Part shown: positions 42,338 to 52,180 of the stretch, in pieces
Layout: every line of letters starts with the position of its first letter
Numbering within the stretch: position 1 is the first letter of the stretch
DNA from: Methanobacterium aggregans
GTDB lineage: Archaea; Methanobacteriota; Methanobacteria; Methanobacteriales; Methanobacteriaceae
Direction of reading: 5' to 3'
Length of the DNA stretch: 64,000 nt
NCBI RefSeq assembly: GCF_017874455.1
Contig: NZ_JAGGLN010000003.1
Span: 248,001 to 312,000, forward strand
The notes under the pieces: model-generated
Told to the model about the DNA's origin: nothing
The model's database searches: none
What the model saw: only the letters and a program-made list of their open reading frames with translations
Program-made: the position numbers and the translations under genes

Positions 42338-43333
42338 TCAGTTAAGTGCGATAGGTCCTTTACCTTCTCCTTCTTCACCGTAGAGAATGTCTCCAATCTG
42401 TTTGAGCTGATCCATTCCCTTAACTTCATGGCTCATGAGCGGTATTTCAGCTATGACCTGGTCACCGAATTTTTCCTGAATGGTTTTAAGGCGCTGTTCC
42501 TGGATCTGCCTTCTGGCTTTACAGAAGTCGCAGTCAGCTTCCTCAGGCTGGATCTGGTTGACTATAACCCCATCGGTGTTGATGTTGAACTTGTGCAGTG
42601 CTTCAACAGCCCTTTCAGATTCGTAGATGGACATTTCCTCAGGTATGACAACTGTTTTGAAGGTTGTTCTATCAGGGTCTGCCATAATACCCCTTGCTTC
42701 CCTGATCTGTTTTTTGGTTGCTTCAAGGTCTTCCATTGCTTTGTCCTCTTCGTCCTCATCACCCATGAATGGCATGATGTTTTTGAAGGCCTTTGCCATA
42801 CTTCCAATCTGTCTTCGAACCTTTATCATCTTTCCAACCCATGAATCCATCATTTCAGGGAATGAAAGGAACCTCAGGGTGTGTCCTGTTGGTGCAGTGT
42901 CGAATATGACCATGTCGTACTCATCTGTCATCATGTACTGGAGGAACTTGTCGAATGCAGCTGCTTCATCTATTCCAGGGGACATTGAAGCCATATCCAT
43001 CTGGTCCTGCATCATGCCCATGTCCATTCCAGGGTTTAGTGACTGCTGTTCCTTCATCTTTGCCTGGTAATCCTGCATAGCAATTTCAGGGTCTATCTCC
43101 AATGCTTCAAGGTTTTCAGCTATTGGTGTTGGGTTGTGACCGATATTCTTCTCGAATGAGTCTGAGAGAGAGTGGGCAGGGTCTGTAGAAATGATAAGAG
43201 TTTTCTGTCCCTGCTTTGCACACCAGAGTGCTGTTGCTGCGGATACGGTTGTTTTACCGACTCCACCTTTACCACCTATGAATACAAATGTTGTTTTTCC
43301 TTTATTGAACTTGAAAAGGTCTTTAAATGCCAT
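42338..43333 (-). CDS. Get3/ArsA-family ATPase
   Basis: 331 residues. The deviant P-loop is GGKGGVGKTTVSAA, switch I DPAHSLSDSF, switch II DTAPTGHTLRFLSFP. It also has a CxxC (CDFC), which in Get3 binds the zinc at the dimer interface, and a methionine-rich helical region around residues 100-115. A single ATPase domain plus CxxC fits archaeal Get3 (tail-anchored protein targeting) better than double-domain ArsA arsenite pumps, and no arsB is nearby. The strong ribosome site GGAGGGCATAAA precedes ATG 43333. Confidence 0.9.
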   Translation of the reverse strand: MAFKDLFKFNKGKTTFVFIGGKGGVGKTTVSAATALWCAKQGQKTLIISTDPAHSLSDSFEKNIGHNPTPIAENLEALEIDPEIAMQDYQAKMKEQQSLNPGMDMGMMQDQMDMASMSPGIDEAAAFDKFLQYMMTDEYDMVIFDTAPTGHTLRFLSFPEMMDSWVGKMIKVRRQIGSMAKAFKNIMPFMGDEDEEDKAMEDLEATKKQIREARGIMADPDRTTFKTVVIPEEMSIYESERAVEALHKFNINTDGVIVNQIQPEEADCDFCKARRQIQEQRLKTIQEKFGDQVIAEIPLMSHEVKGMDQLKQIGDILYGEEGEGKGPIALN

Positions 43334-43660
43334 TTTATGCCCTCCATTCTTTGTATCAAGCTATAAGCTTAAAATCAATCTAACACTTTTCATGCATTGA
43401 TACGTTACATTCATTTATACGTTATCCTATGTAGATCGATGCATGCTTATAAAAATTGTGCAAATGAATATTATTCAAAAGATATATAACTAGAGATCGT
43501 TTAAAAGCAGGATTCAAAAAAAAATTTCCATGGAACTATAAAAAAAATTTATAGATATTTAAAAGTTTTTAACTGCACGAAAAGTTAAAAAAAACTTTGA
43601 CTGGTCTAATTAAAATTCCTGCAGATATGACATGGAATAATTTAAGAAAGAGTGGTAGAT
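43334..43660. other. Divergent promoter region get3-like/nadE
   Basis: 327 bases, no gene. ATACGTTA occurs twice (43400-43407 and 43417-43424). These copies are flanked by CATGCAT (43391-43397) and ATGCATG (43439-43445), which are complementary. The remainder is poly-A/T rich. Confidence 0.45.
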
Positions 43661-44467
43661 ATGCACGGAGAAAACAGGACTATCCCACCTATAGATGAAA
43701 AAAAGACCGCAGAACTAATTTGTAACTTCTTAAAAGACAATCTGAATCAATCAAAAACAGAAGGAGCTGTTATAGGTTTAAGCGGGGGTTTGGATTCATC
43801 AACAACAGCTTACCTCTGTGCCAGAGCATTTGGAAAGGATAAGATCCTTGGAATTATAATGCCAAGTGAAACAACATCCAGAGAAGATGTTCAGGATGCA
43901 GTGAAAGTTGCTGAGTCCCTGGGGATAGAGTACGAAACAGTGGAAGTTGATGGCTTAATAGAACCCTTCAAGGATCTGTGCAGTCATTCAGATGAGGGTT
44001 ACAACACCGTACTTGCAGGTGCAAACCTGAAGGCAAGGATACGGATGATGATTCTTTACTACCATGCAAATGCAATGAAAAGACTCGTTGTTGGAACAGG
44101 AAACAGAACAGAGCTTCTTGTGGGATACTTCACCAAGTACGGTGATGGTGGGGTGGATATTCTTCCAATAGGTGACCTCTACAAAAACCATGTTCGTGCA
44201 CTGGCATCGTACCTCCAGGTTCCAGTTGAAATCATAGAAAAAGCCCCAACAGCAGGACTCTGGGCTGGGCAGACTGATGAAGATGAACTGGGCATGAAGT
44301 ACGAGACTCTGGACAGGCTTCTTTACCTGATGGTTGATAAGAAACTGGGAGATCAGGAAGTTGCATATGAACTTAAAATTCCACTTGAAGAAGTTTTAAG
44401 GATAAAGAGAATGGTGAGATCTGCAGAACACAAGCTAAAACCTGCACCAATTGCAGCGGTAAGATGA
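43661..44467 (+). CDS. nadE: NH3-dependent NAD+ synthetase
   Basis: 268 residues, the short ammonia-using form. The PP-loop is GLSGGLDSSTTAYLCA. GTGNRTELLVGYFTKYGDGG and KAPTAGLWAGQTDEDELG are hallmark segments for deamido-NAD and ATP binding. No glutaminase domain is attached. ATG 43661 is chosen; the GTG at 43652 lies in the ribosome-site region GAGTGGTAG. cutA follows after 49 bases on the same strand, and leuS beyond it. Confidence 0.93.
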   Translation: MHGENRTIPPIDEKKTAELICNFLKDNLNQSKTEGAVIGLSGGLDSSTTAYLCARAFGKDKILGIIMPSETTSREDVQDAVKVAESLGIEYETVEVDGLIEPFKDLCSHSDEGYNTVLAGANLKARIRMMILYYHANAMKRLVVGTGNRTELLVGYFTKYGDGGVDILPIGDLYKNHVRALASYLQVPVEIIEKAPTAGLWAGQTDEDELGMKYETLDRLLYLMVDKKLGDQEVAYELKIPLEEVLRIKRMVRSAEHKLKPAPIAAVR

Positions 44468-44516
44468 AACTTTACCTAGGTTCCTATTGTTCATTGAATG
44501 GATTAAGAGGATTAAA

Positions 44517-44834
44517 ATGTATTCCTTTGTATATATAACAACTTCAGGAGTTTCAGAATCAAAGAAAATAGCTAAAGTTCTTTTGAAGGAAAAATTAGTT
44601 GCATGTACAAATATCATTCCGAGGATAGAGTCCATGTACCTCTGGAAGGGAGAAATAGAAGAAGATTCAGAGTCACTTTTAATTGCAAAAACCCTTTCAA
44701 ACAAGGTTCAGGATGTTATAAAGCGGGTTAAAGAAATTCACAGCTACGAAATACCATGCATGCTTCAGATAGAAATAAAAAATGGTTCTGAAGATTATTT
44801 GAAATGGTTGAAAAGGGAAATTCTTGATAAATAG
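44517..44834 (+). CDS. cutA: CutA divalent-cation tolerance family protein
   Basis: 105 residues, normal for CutA1. Conserved parts are FVYITTSGVSESKKIAKVLL, VACTNIIPRIESMYLWKGEI (a continuous family block) and HSYEIPCMLQI. CutA1 forms a very stable ferredoxin-like trimer; a role in copper or divalent-metal tolerance was proposed from bacterial genetics but remains unclear. The start is ATG 44517, just after AGAGGATTAAA; the frame open from 44487 is leader. Confidence 0.9.
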   Translation: MYSFVYITTSGVSESKKIAKVLLKEKLVACTNIIPRIESMYLWKGEIEEDSESLLIAKTLSNKVQDVIKRVKEIHSYEIPCMLQIEIKNGSEDYLKWLKREILDK

Positions 44835-44952
44835 ATTAAAATAAATTAAAACTTCTTAAGCACTGAATATAAGGATATTTAAAGAATATTAAATGTTTCA
44901 AACTTATTTAAATTCACAAAAATTATTTATAATTCATTTTGGCGGTGATCAG

Positions 44953-47829
44953 TTGACAAAGATTGAAATTGAAGAGAAATGGCAGAAGAAATGGCAGGAA
45001 TCAAAATTATTCGAATCCAACCCCAGCGAAAAGGAGAAAATATTCCTAACGGTGGCATATCCATACCCCAGCGGTGCAATGCACGTTGGACATGGAAGAA
45101 CCTACACAGTACCTGATGTTTACGCCAGATTCAAAAGAATGCAGGGTTACAACGTACTTTTTCCAATGGCATGGCACGTTACAGGTGCACCTGTCATAGG
45201 AATTGCAAAGAGGATCAAGAGACAGGATCCATGGACACTTGATATTTACAAAAACGTTCATAAAGTCCCTGAAGATGAACTTCAAAAGTTCATAGACCCT
45301 CAGTACATAGTGAAGTACTTCAGCAGTGAGTACCATGATGTTATGAACCGCATGGGCTACTCAATTGACTGGAGGAGGGAGTTCAGGACCATAGATCCTC
45401 ACTACCAGAAGTTCATTGAATGGCAATTCAGAAAACTCAAGGAAAAAGACCTTGTGAGGATAGGAGAACATCCTGTTAAGTACTGTCCAGAATGTCAGAA
45501 CCCTGTGGGCGATCACGACCTTCTGGAAGGTGAAGGTGTTGGAATAAACGAATTAACCCTTATAAAATTCCAGATTGGTGATGATTACCTCGTGGCAGCC
45601 ACTTTCCGTCCTGAAACCCTTTTTGGAGCCACAAACCTATGGCTTAACCCTGAATCAGAGTACGTAAGGATAAAGGTGGATGATGAAACCTGGATCGTGA
45701 GCAGACAGTCCTACGACAACATAATCAACCAGAAAAAGCATTTAACAATAATAGATGATGTTGATGCCCCTGGAATGATTGGTAAGTACGTTAAAAACCC
45801 ATTAACGGGTGATGAACATATAATACTGCCTGCATCCTTTGTTGATCCAGAGTATGCAACAGGTGTTGTTTACTCGGTGCCGGGGCATGCTCCCGCAGAT
45901 TACATAGCCCTCATGGACCTTAAAAATGACACAGAACAGCTTGAGAAGTACGGTATAACTGAAGAAGTTCAGGGAATGCAGCCTGTTGGTATAATAAAAC
46001 TCAAGGGCTTTGGGGAGATACCTGCACAGGAAATGATCCAGAAGTTTGGGGTTGAAAACCAGAACCATCCCAACCTCAAAGATGCTACAAACGAGATATA
46101 CAAACTCGAACATGCAAAGGGAGTAATGGCTGAAAAAACTGGTGAATATAAGGGACTTTCAGTATCTCAAGCAAGGGATAAAATCATAGAAATCCTTGTG
46201 AACGATAAAAAAGGAGACATAATGTATGAATTCTCTGAAAGACCTGTTATATGTAGGTGTGGAACTAAATGTGTTGTTAAAATACTTGACGATCAGTGGT
46301 TCTTGAAGTACTCCAATGAAAACTGGAAGGAAGCCACCTACAAATGTCTTGAAGGCATGAACATTGTTCCAGAGGAAGTGCGTTCAAACTTCAATTACTA
46401 CATTGGATGGCTCCAGGACTGGGCATGTTCAAGAAGGTTAGGCCTTGGAACAAAGCTTCCATGGAACAAAAACTGGATAATAGAACCTTTAAGCGATTCA
46501 ACCATTTACATGGCCTATTACACCATTGCAAAGTACATGAAGGACATTGACCCTGAGGATCTCAACGACCAGTTCTTTGATGAGGTATTCTTAGGCATCA
46601 AATCCAGTGAAAATGGATATGGAAATATAACTGAAAATATGCTTGAAGATATAAGAAGTGAGTTTGGTTACTGGTATCCCCTTAACTGGAGGCTTTCAGC
46701 TAAGGATCTGGTTGGAAACCACCTTTCCTTCCACATGTTCCACCATTCAGCAATCTTTCCAGAGGAAAAATGGCCCCAGGGAATAGTTGTATTTGGAATG
46801 GGACTTCTTGAAGGCCATAAAATGTCATCATCCAAGGGAAACATCATCATGCTGGAAGACGCCATAGAAACCTACGGATCCGATGTTGTAAGGCTCTTTT
46901 TAATGTCCTCTGCTGAACCATGGCAGGACTTCGACTGGAGGGAGACAGAGGTTAAAGGAATAAGCAAACGCCTTGACTGGTTCGTGGAATTTTCAGATCG
47001 TGTTGAGGAGATATACGGCTCTAAAATAAATCTCAATGATCATGAATCAGTTCCTGAAGTTGAGAAACCTGTAAACCTCTGGCTGCTCAGCCAGGTTAAC
47101 ATGAGAATAAGGGATGCAACTACAGCCCTTGAAGGGTTCCAAACAAGAAAAGCCCTCCAGGAATCACTGTTCCTCTTCAAAAAGGATATAGACCACTACT
47201 TCCACAGGGTACAGCATGAACTGGGCGATGAAACTGCAAGGGAGGAGATAAGCAGGGTTCTTGCATATGTGCTTGGAGTGTGGATACGTTTAATGGTTCC
47301 ATTCGTGCCTCATGCCTGTGAAGAGCTCTGGAAAAATCATCAGGGTGAAGGATTTGCATCAGAAGCAGAATGGCCGGAATACCGCGAGGAAGTCATTGAT
47401 GAAAAGGTGCAGAAGGCTGAAGAAATCGTTCAAAGCCTTGCAAATGATATCAATGAAATAAAAAAGATAATAGATGTGAAACCAACAAAGATACATGTTT
47501 ATGTTGCTCCAGACTGGAAGTGGAGGATCTTTGATATTGCCAAGGAAGTTGGAAAACCAGATATTGGCAGGATAATGGGACAGGCATCAAAACAGAACAT
47601 CCATGATGATAAAAAGGAAATTGCAATGTTTGCAAAGAAAATAGCCCGCGATATGACCCGTATAAAGTACGCTGGTCAGATAGACGAGTACTCCATAATC
47701 AAGGACGCAACTGAATACCTCAGAGGGGAAGTCGATGCAGAGGTCATTGTGTATGATGAACCAACGTACGACCCTGAAGGCAAATCAAAGAATGCATCGC
47801 CGTATAAACCAGCTATATACATTGAATAA
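44953..47829 (+). CDS. leuS: Leucyl-tRNA synthetase
   Basis: 958 residues, archaeal/eukaryal type. Class I signatures: the HIGH equivalent in AMHVGHGRTY and KMSKS in HKMSSSKGNII. The CP1 editing domain spans roughly residues 190-480, with a TFRPETLFGATNLW block. The C-terminal half carries the anticodon-binding and archaeal extension. The best start is TTG 44953, preceded by GGTGATCAG. An ATG 60 bases upstream (44893) would add a hydrophobic tail with no ribosome site. Same direction as nadE and cutA, but AT-rich DNA with a box A-like TTATTTAAATT lies in between, so it may have its own promoter. Confidence 0.95.
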   Translation: MTKIEIEEKWQKKWQESKLFESNPSEKEKIFLTVAYPYPSGAMHVGHGRTYTVPDVYARFKRMQGYNVLFPMAWHVTGAPVIGIAKRIKRQDPWTLDIYKNVHKVPEDELQKFIDPQYIVKYFSSEYHDVMNRMGYSIDWRREFRTIDPHYQKFIEWQFRKLKEKDLVRIGEHPVKYCPECQNPVGDHDLLEGEGVGINELTLIKFQIGDDYLVAATFRPETLFGATNLWLNPESEYVRIKVDDETWIVSRQSYDNIINQKKHLTIIDDVDAPGMIGKYVKNPLTGDEHIILPASFVDPEYATGVVYSVPGHAPADYIALMDLKNDTEQLEKYGITEEVQGMQPVGIIKLKGFGEIPAQEMIQKFGVENQNHPNLKDATNEIYKLEHAKGVMAEKTGEYKGLSVSQARDKIIEILVNDKKGDIMYEFSERPVICRCGTKCVVKILDDQWFLKYSNENWKEATYKCLEGMNIVPEEVRSNFNYYIGWLQDWACSRRLGLGTKLPWNKNWIIEPLSDSTIYMAYYTIAKYMKDIDPEDLNDQFFDEVFLGIKSSENGYGNITENMLEDIRSEFGYWYPLNWRLSAKDLVGNHLSFHMFHHSAIFPEEKWPQGIVVFGMGLLEGHKMSSSKGNIIMLEDAIETYGSDVVRLFLMSSAEPWQDFDWRETEVKGISKRLDWFVEFSDRVEEIYGSKINLNDHESVPEVEKPVNLWLLSQVNMRIRDATTALEGFQTRKALQESLFLFKKDIDHYFHRVQHELGDETAREEISRVLAYVLGVWIRLMVPFVPHACEELWKNHQGEGFASEAEWPEYREEVIDEKVQKAEEIVQSLANDINEIKKIIDVKPTKIHVYVAPDWKWRIFDIAKEVGKPDIGRIMGQASKQNIHDDKKEIAMFAKKIARDMTRIKYAGQIDEYSIIKDATEYLRGEVDAEVIVYDEPTYDPEGKSKNASPYKPAIYIE

Positions 47830-48058
47830 GTAGTTTTGATGTGCCAAAACATCAATTCAACTTCTTTTTTTATTTAAATGTTTTTAAGTATTTAAATCTG
47901 CTAAATTTTAGTTGATATCATTTCTTTTAAAAGAGCCGCCCCTTCATTAAACAATTCTTTTGATAATAATTTGGCATAGATTTGGGTGTAAATCTGGAAA
48001 AAGTATTATAACACACCTTCCACAATGTTTTAACATAGATTTTAAGGAAGTGAAAAAG

Positions 48059-48457
48059 ATGGTTAAAGAAATGATTCAATGGAGACCTATTATAATCGGA
48101 ACAGCCATTGCTGTAATACTCTACTTCGTATCATACTTCATAGCTGGCGTGAACTTAATGTTCCCCCTTCTGATGTTGGGAGGAATGCTTGTGGGTTACA
48201 TGGTCGGTGGAGACACCAAGAATGGGGCGTTCAATGGTACCATCATGGGAGTGGTGACAGGCATCATAAATCTGATCCTACTTGTGGTGATGATCATGAT
48301 TCAGGGTGCAAGCACAGCCCTTATAAGTGCATTGGCTGTAACACTTATCATATACTTGGTGATGCAGATAATTCTTGCAGCAGCAGGTGGAGCCTTTGGA
48401 TCAATGGTGAGAACAGAATCAGAAATCGACAGATCTTCTGCAGAGGAATCTGAATAA
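48059..48457 (+). CDS. DUF5518-like small membrane protein
   Basis: 132 residues from ATG 48059, which follows AAGGAAGTG. About four hydrophobic spans with many glycines: FVSYFIAGVNLMFPLLMLGG, MVGGDTKNGAFNGTIMGVV, and a final AAAGGAFGSMVRTESE. The pattern of glycine-rich spans with a short charged tail fits DUF5518-type proteins frequent in Methanobacteria. No function is known. The frame upstream of 48059 is not protein-like. A T-rich gap of about 200 bases follows. Confidence 0.75.
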   Translation: MVKEMIQWRPIIIGTAIAVILYFVSYFIAGVNLMFPLLMLGGMLVGYMVGGDTKNGAFNGTIMGVVTGIINLILLVVMIMIQGASTALISALAVTLIIYLVMQIILAAAGGAFGSMVRTESEIDRSSAEESE

Positions 48458-48657
48458 AAACGAAGATTTAAGGATTTGTAAATTCATCTCACGATGGGTT
48501 TATGAAACCCCCTTTTTCCTAAAACCTTTTTATATACTTTTTTTATCAAAACAACTTCCATCAAAAAAAATCAGCTAATTATCCCATTTTTCTATTATCT
48601 ACTTTATTATCCAAATATTCTAAAACAAGATTAATAGGGTTATAAGTGTGGATGATA

Positions 48658-49437
48658 TTAAACGGATTTAATGAAGTTTTTCAGCACACCAATACCTTCA
48701 ACCTCTACCTCAACAGTGTCTCCTATTTGCATGGGCCCCACGCCTGGAGCAGTTCCCGTACCAATCACATCACCGGGATTAAGGGTCATAACATGGGATA
48801 TGAACTCAACCAGTTCGTACACATTGAATATCATGTTTTTTGTGTTTGAATCCTGCTTCAAATCGTTGTTGAGCCTTAGGGATATGTGCTGGTCCACGGG
48901 GTTGAGTTCAGTTTCAATACATGGTCCTATTGGTGCGAAGGTGTCGAAGCCTTTGGCCCTGGTCCACTGAACATCCTTGCGCTGTTTGTCACGTGCAGTT
49001 ACATCATTCAAAATTGTGTAACCTCCTATAAAATCAGGCGCATCCCCTTTATCAACATTATGGGCTTCTTTTTTGATCACTATTCCCAGTTCTGCCTCGT
49101 AATCAACTTGTGTTGAACATGGGGGGTATCTGACATCATCAAGATGTCCAGTAACTGCAGTTGAGGGTTTTATGAATATCACAGGTTCTTCTGGAAGTTC
49201 CATGTCCAGTTCCCTTGCATGATCTTTGTAGTTCAGTCCAACGCAGACAACCTTTGAGGGAGATACTGGGGGTAGCACATCCACATCACTGAGATTGTAA
49301 GAATTTTCTGTCTTAAATTCGTTGATATCTGAAGCATTAAGGGCATCAACCATTGAACAGTTGAGTTCTGTTATTTCATCCTCATTTAGAAGTCCTGTTT
49401 TTTCAACACCATCTGTTCTGAATCTTAATAGTTTCAT
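48658..49437 (-). CDS. Fumarylacetoacetate hydrolase-family protein
   Basis: 259 residues. N-terminal 50 residues are variable. The FAH core follows with VVCVGLNYKDHARELDM, VIFIKPSTAVTGH, DYEAELGIVIKKEAHNV (metal-ligand glutamates) and VTARDKQRKDVQWTRAKGFD. GDVIGTGTAPGVG near the end is typical. Members hydrolyse or decarboxylate oxo-acids and isomerise hydroxyhepta-dienedioates. In methanogens, which lack aromatic catabolism, an oxaloacetate- or acylpyruvate-related role is plausible but unproven. AGGTG precedes ATG 49437. hisG lies upstream beyond a tandem duplication. Confidence 0.88.
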   Translation of the reverse strand: MKLLRFRTDGVEKTGLLNEDEITELNCSMVDALNASDINEFKTENSYNLSDVDVLPPVSPSKVVCVGLNYKDHARELDMELPEEPVIFIKPSTAVTGHLDDVRYPPCSTQVDYEAELGIVIKKEAHNVDKGDAPDFIGGYTILNDVTARDKQRKDVQWTRAKGFDTFAPIGPCIETELNPVDQHISLRLNNDLKQDSNTKNMIFNVYELVEFISHVMTLNPGDVIGTGTAPGVGPMQIGDTVEVEVEGIGVLKNFIKSV

Positions 49438-49556
49438 TTTAACACCTAAAGCTGATCTTTATAAAATTTTAGAATGAACTGCATTTGCATTTTATAATTA
49501 AAACCTAAATTTTTATAAAAAAATTAAAAAATAATAATTTAAGAGAGTTCTATGAA

Positions 49557-49718
49557 GTTTTGAAGGTTTTTTTGGGAATTTATTTTTTAATCTTTTTTTT
49601 AGTGGAGTTTTTGGTCAACCTTTTTTTTAAAAGGTTGTTTTGAAGGTTTTTTTGGGAATTTGTCTTTTAATCTTTTTTTTTAGTGGAGTTTTTGGTCAAC
49701 CTTTTTTTTTAAAAGGTT
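49557..49718. repeat. 80-base tandem duplication with hairpins, next to hisG
   Basis: Copy 1 is 49557-49636 (80 bases) and copy 2 is 49637-49718 (82 bases). They differ by two substitutions and one extra T in each of two T-runs. Each copy ends with 9-base arms CAACCTTTT/AAAAGGTTG around a T loop (49616-49637 and 49697-49719). Copy 2 ends two bases from the hisG stop codon. The duplication is recent in appearance. Confidence 0.9.
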
Positions 49719-49720
49719 GG

Positions 49721-50581
49721 TTAGATGATCCTCTCTATTGGCACAACCAGTATGTCCCGTGCACCTATCTTTTTGAGTTCGTTAACAAGGTTGAAAACAT
49801 CCTTTTCGTCCACAACTGCATGAACAGCCATAACTCCCTTATTTGAAAGTACGTTGGATACTGTTGGACCTGTAAGTCCGGGCATGGCCATTTTCACATC
49901 TTCAAGGAACTCCTCTGCAACGTTCATCATCACCAGCTTCTTACCTTCAGCGTCCAGAACACCTTTTATACCTGTTCTTATGGCATCAACCTTCTCGTTC
50001 TTTTCCTTGAAACTCCTTTTATTGGCAATGAGTTTTATGGAGCTTTCAATTATGGTTCCTATTATCTTGAGGTGGTTCATTTTAAGGGTTGTACCTGTAC
50101 TTGTGAGGTCTGATATGATGTCTGCAACACCGATAAATGGTGCAATTTCAGTTGAACCGCTCAACTCCACGATCTTAGCATTAATTCCCCTGCCATTGAG
50201 GAATTTCTCTGTTAAATGTGGAAACTCAGTTGCAACAACTGCTCCGTCCTTTATATCAGATATGCTCTCAATTGAAGAGTCTTCTGGAACTGCAAGAACG
50301 AGTTTGGCACTTCCAAAGTTCAGATCCTCCAGTATCTCCACGTCTGCTTCATTCTCCTCGATAAGATCCATACCAGTTATTCCAAGGTCTGCAGCTCCAT
50401 CAGCAACAAATTCCGGGATGTCCGCTGCCCGTGTGAACATCACACTTATCTCTTCATCGTAGGTCTCTGAGAAGAGCTTCCTGTTAGCTGTGTCTTTCAC
50501 ACCAATACCTGCCTTACCCAGAAGCTGGACAGATGGGTTGCTGATCCTGCCCTTTGATGGTAGGGCTATTCTTATTTGCAT
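49721..50581 (-). CDS. hisG: ATP phosphoribosyltransferase, long form
   Basis: 286 residues. It catalyses the first step of histidine synthesis, joining ATP and PRPP. The catalytic domains show IRIALPSKGRISNPSVQLL and DLGITGMDLIEE, and the PRPP loop region DLTSTGTTLKMNHLK. The C-terminal 75 residues (GLTGPTVSNVLSNKG and onward) are the ACT-like regulatory domain that binds histidine, so no HisZ partner is needed. The strong site AGGAGGATTTAA precedes ATG 50581. The 3' end abuts the duplicated hairpin repeat. Confidence 0.95.
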   Translation of the reverse strand: MQIRIALPSKGRISNPSVQLLGKAGIGVKDTANRKLFSETYDEEISVMFTRAADIPEFVADGAADLGITGMDLIEENEADVEILEDLNFGSAKLVLAVPEDSSIESISDIKDGAVVATEFPHLTEKFLNGRGINAKIVELSGSTEIAPFIGVADIISDLTSTGTTLKMNHLKIIGTIIESSIKLIANKRSFKEKNEKVDAIRTGIKGVLDAEGKKLVMMNVAEEFLEDVKMAMPGLTGPTVSNVLSNKGVMAVHAVVDEKDVFNLVNELKKIGARDILVVPIERII

Positions 50582-50816
50582 TTAAATCCTCCTGAAGTAA
50601 AATATTTAAATAAAAACATTTTAAAAGCATGAAAAGTTTGCTCAAATCAATGAACTTCAAATTTTCCTATTTCATTCATAAAGTTTTGTATCTTAATTAA
50701 TTGAATCCACAATTTGGTAACATAATAGAGTTAGGAATGGTAGATATTTATGTTCTTCCATTAAACTATAAAGAGTTTAAAATTTCATTAATAATTTCAT
50801 GATAGGGGAGTTGCAA

Positions 50817-52118
50817 GTGGAAACAAAAACCATTCTCATAAAAAACGCCATAATAATTGGTGATGAAATAAAAAAAGGTTCACTGATCACGGATAATGAT
50901 AAAATCGCTGAAATAGATTATTCAAACTCAAAGTTAGGTTCAAATGATGCTGATGAAGTGATAGATGCTGAGGGAAAGGTTTTGTCACCAGGACTTGTGA
51001 ACACCCACACCCACCTTTCAATGTCCCTCATGAGGGGCCTTGCAGATGATATGCTCCTTGACACATGGCTAAACGATCATATATGGCCAGTTGAGGCCAA
51101 CCTCCAGGGTGAACACTGCCAAGCCGGTGCAATGCTCGCCTGTGCTGAGATGATAAAATCTGGAACAACCTGTTTCAACGACATGTACTTCTTCATGGAC
51201 CACGTTGCAGATGCAGTTGATAAAGCAGGGATGAGGGGAACGCTCTCCCATGGGATGATAGACCTTGGAGATGGAGATAAAAGGAAGGCAGAGTTTAAGG
51301 AAACCCAGAGGATAATAGATAAATGCCACAACACTGCAGACGGCAGGATAAAAGTGGCATTCGGACCCCACTCTCCCTACACATGTTCCATGGAACTTCT
51401 TGAAGGTGTGAGAAAACAGGCAGATAAGCAGGGCCTCAGGATCCATATTCACGTTTCTGAAACCAAGAAAGAAGTGGAAGATGTCATGGAGGCCAATGGG
51501 AAAAGACCCTTTGAGTACCTGGATGAAATCGGGATTTTAGGGCCTGATGTCCTTGCAGCCCATGCAGTCTGGCTTGACGAGGGCGAGATGGACATCATAA
51601 AGGAGAGAGGTGTTAAACTGTCCCACAACCCTGCAAGCAACATGAAACTGGCATCAGGAGTTTCTCCTGTCTCAAAACTGCTTGAAAATGGGGTTTGCAT
51701 GTCTCTGGGCACGGATGGGGCTGCATCCAACAACAACCTGGACCTCCTTGAGGAGATGAAAATCACAGCCCTTCTGCAGAAGGTCACAACCCTTGATCCA
51801 ACTGTAATGCCTGCAAAATCAGTTTTTGACATGGCAACAATTGGGGGTGCAGCTGCACTGGGACTTGAAGATGAAATTGGAACCATTGAGGTTGGTAAAA
51901 AGGCAGATATCATTCTGGTGGATATGAAATCCTCCAGTTTAACCCCGCTGAGAAATCCAGTATCTCACCTTGTTTACTCTGCAAACGGTGCAGATGTTGA
52001 CACAGTCATCTGCAATGGAGAGATGCTAATGAAAAACAGGGAACTTCTCACCATAGATGAGGCAGAAGTGATTTCAATGGCTGAGGAAGCATCTGAAGAC
52101 CTTTTATCGAAACTCTGA
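50817..52118 (+). CDS. dadD: 5'-deoxyadenosine/S-adenosylhomocysteine deaminase (MtaD/DadD family)
   Basis: 433 residues. Amidohydrolase of the ATZ/TRZ group: metal motif NTHTHLSMSLMRG, FGPHSPYTCS, metal ligands in IHIHVSET and AAHAVWL, and GTDGAASNNNLDL. In methanogens this family deaminates 5'-deoxyadenosine, S-adenosylhomocysteine and methylthioadenosine to inosine forms, recycling radical-SAM and methyl-transfer by-products. The symbol follows the archaeal DadD name. The start is GTG 50817, six bases after AGGGGAG; ATG 50799 lies upstream of that site and is less likely. Confidence 0.88.
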   Translation: METKTILIKNAIIIGDEIKKGSLITDNDKIAEIDYSNSKLGSNDADEVIDAEGKVLSPGLVNTHTHLSMSLMRGLADDMLLDTWLNDHIWPVEANLQGEHCQAGAMLACAEMIKSGTTCFNDMYFFMDHVADAVDKAGMRGTLSHGMIDLGDGDKRKAEFKETQRIIDKCHNTADGRIKVAFGPHSPYTCSMELLEGVRKQADKQGLRIHIHVSETKKEVEDVMEANGKRPFEYLDEIGILGPDVLAAHAVWLDEGEMDIIKERGVKLSHNPASNMKLASGVSPVSKLLENGVCMSLGTDGAASNNNLDLLEEMKITALLQKVTTLDPTVMPAKSVFDMATIGGAAALGLEDEIGTIEVGKKADIILVDMKSSSLTPLRNPVSHLVYSANGADVDTVICNGEMLMKNRELLTIDEAEVISMAEEASEDLLSKL

Positions 52119-52180
52119 GTTTCATCAACATCTGAAAGTTGAATTTTAACTAAAAAATAGGATCAGGAGAATAAGGATTC

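Noticed and set aside
49557..49718. CRISPR-like repeat
   Set aside because: Only two adjacent copies without unique spacers, and no cas genes nearby; it is a simple tandem duplication.
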